The position numbers were made by a program, and so were the translations under genes. The notes under the pieces are model-generated. The model was not told the DNA's origin and did not search any database. It was given only the letters and a program-made list of their open reading frames with translations. A stretch of DNA of 8,197 nucleotides from JBPCNH01 sp051001455 (GTDB taxonomy: Bacteria > Actinomycetota > CADDZG01 > WHSQ01), in assembly GCA_051001455.1 (NCBI GenBank), contig JBPCNH010000044.1:1-8197 (forward strand). The letters run 5' to 3'. Of the stretch, positions 6,072 through 8,197 are shown piece by piece (the stretch's first letter is position 1; every line of letters starts with the position of its first letter).

Positions 6072-6104
6072 GAAGAGGCGGATCCCCTCCGGCTCCGCCT
6101 CTTC
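6072..6104 (-). terminator. Strong 11-bp hairpin downstream of the zinc-ribbon gene
   Basis: GAAGAGGCGGA (6072-6082) and TCCGCCTCTTC (6094-6104) pair perfectly around an 11-nt loop. The hairpin starts 20 bp past the stop of the zinc-ribbon gene and would end the sigma-factor transcript before the DUF421 fragment and the PBP. No U-tract follows on either strand, so it may be a U-less terminator or an mRNA 3'-end stabiliser. Confidence 0.5.
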
Positions 6105-6124
6105 AGGTGATAGCTAGTGGTGGA

Positions 6125-6262
6125 TCAGACGGCCCGGGACAGGTCCTTCGCACTTTCTTCGAGCAGCAACAGGGGGGAATAGCAAACCGGGCAGACGAGC
6201 TCGTCCTTCGGTCCTACGTGTACCTCTCTGGAGCAAGTGCTGCAGAAGCACGCTATCGACAT
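6125..6262 (-). CDS. Small zinc-ribbon protein (45 residues)
   Basis: A short complete frame from the ATG at 6262 to a TGA at 6125 encodes 45 residues. It has two CxxC knuckles: C7-S-T-C10 and C24-P-V-C27, 13 residues apart, with an extra Cys5. The second knuckle sits in the typical hairpin context ELVCPVCYSP. Four cysteines in this spacing are a zinc-ribbon (rubredoxin-like knuckle) fold. The short tail (LLLLEESAKDLSRAV) is amphipathic. It lies 41 bp after the stop of the candidate anti-sigma gene on the same strand and is followed by a hairpin, so it is probably the last gene of the sigma operon. The Shine-Dalgarno is poor (GCGGGG, about 4 nt away). No family can be named; a role as a protein- or RNA-binding accessory or a redox/zinc sensor for the sigma system would be a guess. 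Confidence 0.6.
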   Translation of the reverse strand: MSIACFCSTCSREVHVGPKDELVCPVCYSPLLLLEESAKDLSRAV

Positions 6263-6278
6263 GAACCCCGCTCTTTCT

Positions 6279-6293
6279 CCCGGCGTCGCCGGG
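6279..6293. other. Short GC hairpin in the gap before the zinc-ribbon gene
   Basis: CCCGGC and GCCGGG form a 6-bp stem with a 3-nt loop in the 41-bp gap between the candidate anti-sigma stop and the zinc-ribbon ATG. It has no U-tract. It might attenuate expression of the last gene or shield its start region; chance occurrence in GC-rich DNA is also possible. Confidence 0.3.
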
Positions 6294-6303
6294 GATGCCG
6301 TTG

Positions 6304-7194
6304 TTACCCCTTGTTCGTACTGGACGTGCCGATGGATGGTGCCTGTTCGGAAGTCAACTCTTCTATCCGGTCGGTGTGAGCTTTCGCCCCCTTGCCATTG
6401 TCGTTGCCGGTGCTGTTGTCTCGTCTTTCGCCCTGGTCGCGGTCGGGTCGCTCGGCGTTGTCGTTGCGGCGCTCCGCCTGGGTCGCGGGCGGGCTCGCCG
6501 GATGACCGGGGGCGCTGTTCTTGTTCTCTTCGGCCTCTGCTTTGCCGGTGGTCGCTTTCTCTTTCCCCTGGGATGACTTCTCTTCGCCGGTCGCCTTGCC
6601 ACCCCGAGCCGAACCGTTCTCCGACGACCTTTCGTCCTTGGTGCAGGGATCCTTGCGGTCCTTCGGCTCGTCTTGGCGGTTCTGGGATGCAGCGGTCGCG
6701 ACCGCGCGCCCTCGCTTACAGCCGGGCTCGGTCCCTTCTCTGGCGGCCCTCACGTCTTCGGCTACGGACTTGCTCGTCTCGGAGCTCTGGTTGGGAAGCT
6801 CGATGCCGACCACCGAGAAAGCTTTCTCTGCCGCGTTCCCCGGGAGGTCGACCCCCGCGTGTGCGAGTCCCATCGTGGCGGCGGACAATGCCACCACGAT
6901 GCTCGACAACCTGAATGCCACGGCCCTGGAGCGGTTCAGGAGCAACCGGCGGCGGCTTGTGGCTGCTGCGGTCGCGAGCGGCGAGGCGGTCGCCGCCGGC
7001 CCGCCGTCGTGGGCGTGCCGGACGGCGGCCTCGTGTATCGCCGTCATGTGTTGGGGTCCCCGGTCCTCGGACGGGCCGGACCAGCCCGAGTGGAGCGCCT
7101 CCAGGACGCCGGCCACCTCGGGGTGGTCGCTCGCTCGGCCCGATAGAAGGGCCTCGGCGTCGTCGTGAGTGATTCGCTTTCGTCTGGTCATCAC
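6304..7194 (-). CDS. Single-pass membrane protein downstream of ECF sigma factor (candidate anti-sigma factor)
   Basis: This is a protein of about 296 residues with three parts. The N-terminal region (1-85) is soluble: a helical segment ITHDDAEALLSGRASDHPEV, which resembles the first helices of sigma-associated actinobacterial membrane proteins, then an Ala/Arg-rich stretch. One transmembrane helix lies at about 91-114. Right after it comes VDLPGNAAEKAFSVVGIELP, a block of the kind often found in proteins encoded beside actinobacterial ECF sigma factors. The remaining 150 or so residues are highly charged and low complexity (Lys, Glu, Asp, Arg, Asn, Ser), presumably disordered and outside the cell, with two isolated cysteines. 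There is no HxxxCxxC zinc anti-sigma motif. It starts GTG-ATG (7194/7191) with AGGGG just ahead and lies about 30 bp after the sigma-factor stop, so the genes are cotranscribed. Anti-sigma function is inferred from position and topology; the layout recalls RsdA-like anti-sigma factors. Confidence 0.7.
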   Translation of the reverse strand: MMTRRKRITHDDAEALLSGRASDHPEVAGVLEALHSGWSGPSEDRGPQHMTAIHEAAVRHAHDGGPAATASPLATAAATSRRRLLLNRSRAVAFRLSSIVVALSAATMGLAHAGVDLPGNAAEKAFSVVGIELPNQSSETSKSVAEDVRAAREGTEPGCKRGRAVATAASQNRQDEPKDRKDPCTKDERSSENGSARGGKATGEEKSSQGKEKATTGKAEAEENKNSAPGHPASPPATQAERRNDNAERPDRDQGERRDNSTGNDNGKGAKAHTDRIEELTSEQAPSIGTSSTNKG

Positions 7195-7223
7195 CCCTGT
7201 AAGCGCCCGAGGATGCAGAAGGG

Positions 7224-7778
7224 TTACGCCTCCTCCGATAATCTCTTGCGGAGCGCCTCGAGGCCCCTCCTTTGGAGCTGTTTCACGGCACCGGGCCTCC
7301 GCCCGATCGCTCGGGCCACCTCTTCGACCGTGAGGTCACCCACGACCCGGAGCAGCAGGACATCTCGCTGGCCGGGGGCCAGCGCCTTCAGGAGGGCCAG
7401 AGCCTCGGCGGACCCGAGCCGGGCGATCGCTTCGGCCTCGGTGTCTCCTTGAGGCTCCGGCGGCTCGGCGCCCTCGACGCTCACCTCCGTCAAGCGCCTG
7501 CCCCGGCGCCGCCGCTCATCGAGGAGGCGGTGGTGGGCGACGGTGAAGATCCAGGACCGGAACGCCCGCTCGTCCCCGTCGAAGTTCTTCAGATCCCTCA
7601 CGATCTGGAGGAAGACCTCGCCGGTCAGATCCTCGGGGTCCGGCGCGCCGTTGACCCGCAGGTACCCGGTGACCTTTCCTGCGAGCTCCCGGTAGATCAC
7701 GTCCCACGCCCACGGCGCGCCGAGGCGCGCCGCCTGCAGCACCTGCTCGAACTCTTCCCCCTGCACGACAAAGGTCAT
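7224..7778 (-). CDS. ECF-family RNA polymerase sigma factor
   Basis: The 184-residue protein has region sigma-2 at about 8-92 and region sigma-4 at about 121-182. Sigma-2 contains DPEDLTGEVFLQIVRDL, the region 2.2 core-binding helix (residues 47-63), and FRSWIFTVAHHRLLDERRRR, the region 2.3-2.4 motif for -10 melting and recognition (73-92). Sigma-4 ends in a helix-turn-helix, LTVEEVARAIGRRPGAVKQL (149-168), for the -35 element. No sigma-1 or sigma-3 domain is present. It directs RNA polymerase to a stress or envelope regulon, presumably held by the membrane protein encoded just downstream. The ATG at 7778 lacks a Shine-Dalgarno. A much better site, GGAGGT four bases before an ATG at 7815, opens a different frame that stays open for 99 codons across this gene. 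One fewer G in the five-G run at 7757-7761 would join the two and add an N-terminal extension. The start is therefore uncertain; family assignment is not. Confidence 0.92.
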   Translation of the reverse strand: MTFVVQGEEFEQVLQAARLGAPWAWDVIYRELAGKVTGYLRVNGAPDPEDLTGEVFLQIVRDLKNFDGDERAFRSWIFTVAHHRLLDERRRRGRRLTEVSVEGAEPPEPQGDTEAEAIARLGSAEALALLKALAPGQRDVLLLRVVGDLTVEEVARAIGRRPGAVKQLQRRGLEALRKRLSEEA

Positions 7779-8112
7779 ACACGGAAACGGAGCGGGCTGG
7801 GTGATTTTTTCGCATAGGTACCTCCGGTTCTGAAGGATCTTTGGTCGCGTCACGCGGCCCCGCGGTTGGTAGATATCAGCAACTTCCGGCTGCGACTTCG
7901 GTTGTGTCGAGACAGCATCAAAAGTCTGATATCGCGACTGCACGCTAGTGACGAGGGCTAACCTTACAGACGCAAAGATTCGCAGCGACGAGTGTCGGTA
8001 CTTGCGTAACCCATGATGCCTCAGCTTCTGGTCGTCCCCGTTCTGAGGAAGTTTTGAACCTCGATACAATAAGACGCTTAGGAACATGACTTTCCGGATG
8101 GGCCAGCGGCTG
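7779..8112. other. Intergenic region upstream of the sigma-factor gene
   Basis: No convincing gene is seen in these roughly 330 bases. The minus-strand frame of the sigma factor stays open through here, but its residues look non-coding (odd Tyr/Gln/Arg-rich composition, no family pattern). The region is less GC-rich than the flanking genes and should carry the sigma operon promoter. GATATCAG at 7872-7879 and CTGATATC at 7926-7933 form an 8-bp inverted pair 46 bp apart. A TACAAT hexamer (8065-8070, plus strand) resembles a -10 element but has no good -35. No promoter can be called firmly. Confidence 0.4.
7820..7825 (-). promoter_or_regulatory. Strong Shine-Dalgarno (GGAGGT) ahead of an out-of-frame ATG
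   Basis: GGAGGT lies 4 nt before the ATG at 7815-7813, the best ribosome-binding site in this part of the window. That ATG is one base out of frame with the sigma factor. Either it starts the sigma factor and an indel hides this, or it drives an overlapping upstream reading frame. Confidence 0.6.
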
Positions 8113-8134
8113 TTAGGCCGTGAGCTGACCCATC
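8097..8134. repeat. Imperfect inverted repeat around the right-edge stop codon
   Basis: GATGGGCCAGC (8097-8107) and GCTGACCCATC (8124-8134) pair at 10 of 11 positions around a 16-nt loop. The minus-strand TAA stop lies in the loop. It could be a terminator for the minus-strand gene but has no T-tract after it. Confidence 0.4.
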
Positions 8135-8197
8135 TCGATTTCGATCAGCTGTTGGAGCGCGGTGTCATAACGGTCGGTCGGCACTTCATGTTTGGAC
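8113..8197 (-). CDS. Possible C-terminal end of an unidentified protein (runs off right edge)
   Basis: From the right edge the minus strand reads 27 residues, including EVPTDRYDTALQQLIEIEMG, and stops at TAA (8113-8115). Composition and high GC at third positions look like real protein, and the orientation matches the sigma operon. However, the plus strand is also open here from an ATG at 8086 (MTFRMGQRLLGRELTHLDFD, then on to the edge) with similar codon composition and a TACAAT 15 bp upstream. Only one of them is likely genuine. I recognise neither. Confidence 0.35.
   Translation of the reverse strand, partial: SKHEVPTDRYDTALQQLIEIEMGQLTA

Noticed and set aside
7516..7815. Separate 99-residue protein starting at the strong Shine-Dalgarno
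   Set aside because: Arg/Gly/Ala-rich shadow of the sigma factor in another frame after the first few residues; kept only as evidence for a start-site problem.
7840..7866. ECF-type autoregulated promoter (CCAACC ... CGACC) upstream of the sigma gene
   Set aside because: The match to an AAC/CGT-type consensus is too loose to separate from chance in GC-rich DNA.
7779..8087. N-terminal extension of the sigma factor to an ATG at 8087 (287 residues)
   Set aside because: The extra 103 residues have no sigma-factor pattern, unusual composition, and lie in a region that looks intergenic; the conserved sigma-2 domain begins just after 7778.

Overview
The window looks like chromosome from a GC-rich actinobacterium (Actinomycetota), probably a deep-branching or poorly sampled one. 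The grounds are GC-rich codon use, a tRNA-Thr(GGT)/tRNA-Met(CAT) pair with encoded CCA ends, a PBP1-type penicillin-binding protein with a long low-complexity tail, and an ECF sigma factor followed by a single-pass membrane protein of the kind common in actinobacteria. No species can be assigned from sequence alone.

Layout. (1) 1-610, minus strand: an XRE-type helix-turn-helix protein overlaps by ATGA the start of a nucleotidyltransferase-like protein that runs off the left edge. This resembles a two-gene toxin-antitoxin module and has an AT-rich repeated operator-like sequence in front of it. (2) About 638-835: a frameshifted remnant of the N-terminal domain of a tyrosine recombinase, i.e. 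mobile-element debris. (3) 968-1202: tRNA-Thr and tRNA-Met followed by a GC-rich hairpin. (4) 1272-3314, plus strand: a voltage-sensor-type ion channel homologue with an unusual pore sequence, then a DUF2254 membrane protein. (5) 3341-5809, minus strand: a bifunctional class A PBP (glycosyltransferase plus transpeptidase) with a Gly-rich and Pro-Glu repeat tail. (6) 5799-6104: a truncated DUF421 membrane-protein fragment overlapping the PBP start, a 14-bp perfect inverted repeat and an 11-bp-stem hairpin. (7) 6125-7778, minus strand: ECF sigma factor, single-pass membrane protein (candidate anti-sigma factor), then a 45-residue zinc-ribbon protein. (8) 7779-8197: an intergenic regulatory region and an edge fragment that is open on both strands.

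How the genes may work together. The sigma / membrane-protein / zinc-ribbon cluster has the layout of a sigma and membrane anti-sigma operon. It lies upstream of, and points the same way as, the PBP, but the hairpin and the DUF421 debris between them make a single transcript unlikely. The channel and DUF2254 genes are 51 bp apart and could be cotranscribed. Two places (the integrase remnant and the DUF421 fragment) show DNA decay or rearrangement. The sigma-factor start may contain a single-base indel in a G run. I found no complete novel system. The best leads are the unusual channel pore, the sigma / non-zinc anti-sigma / mini zinc-ribbon cluster, and the HTH-nucleotidyltransferase pair.
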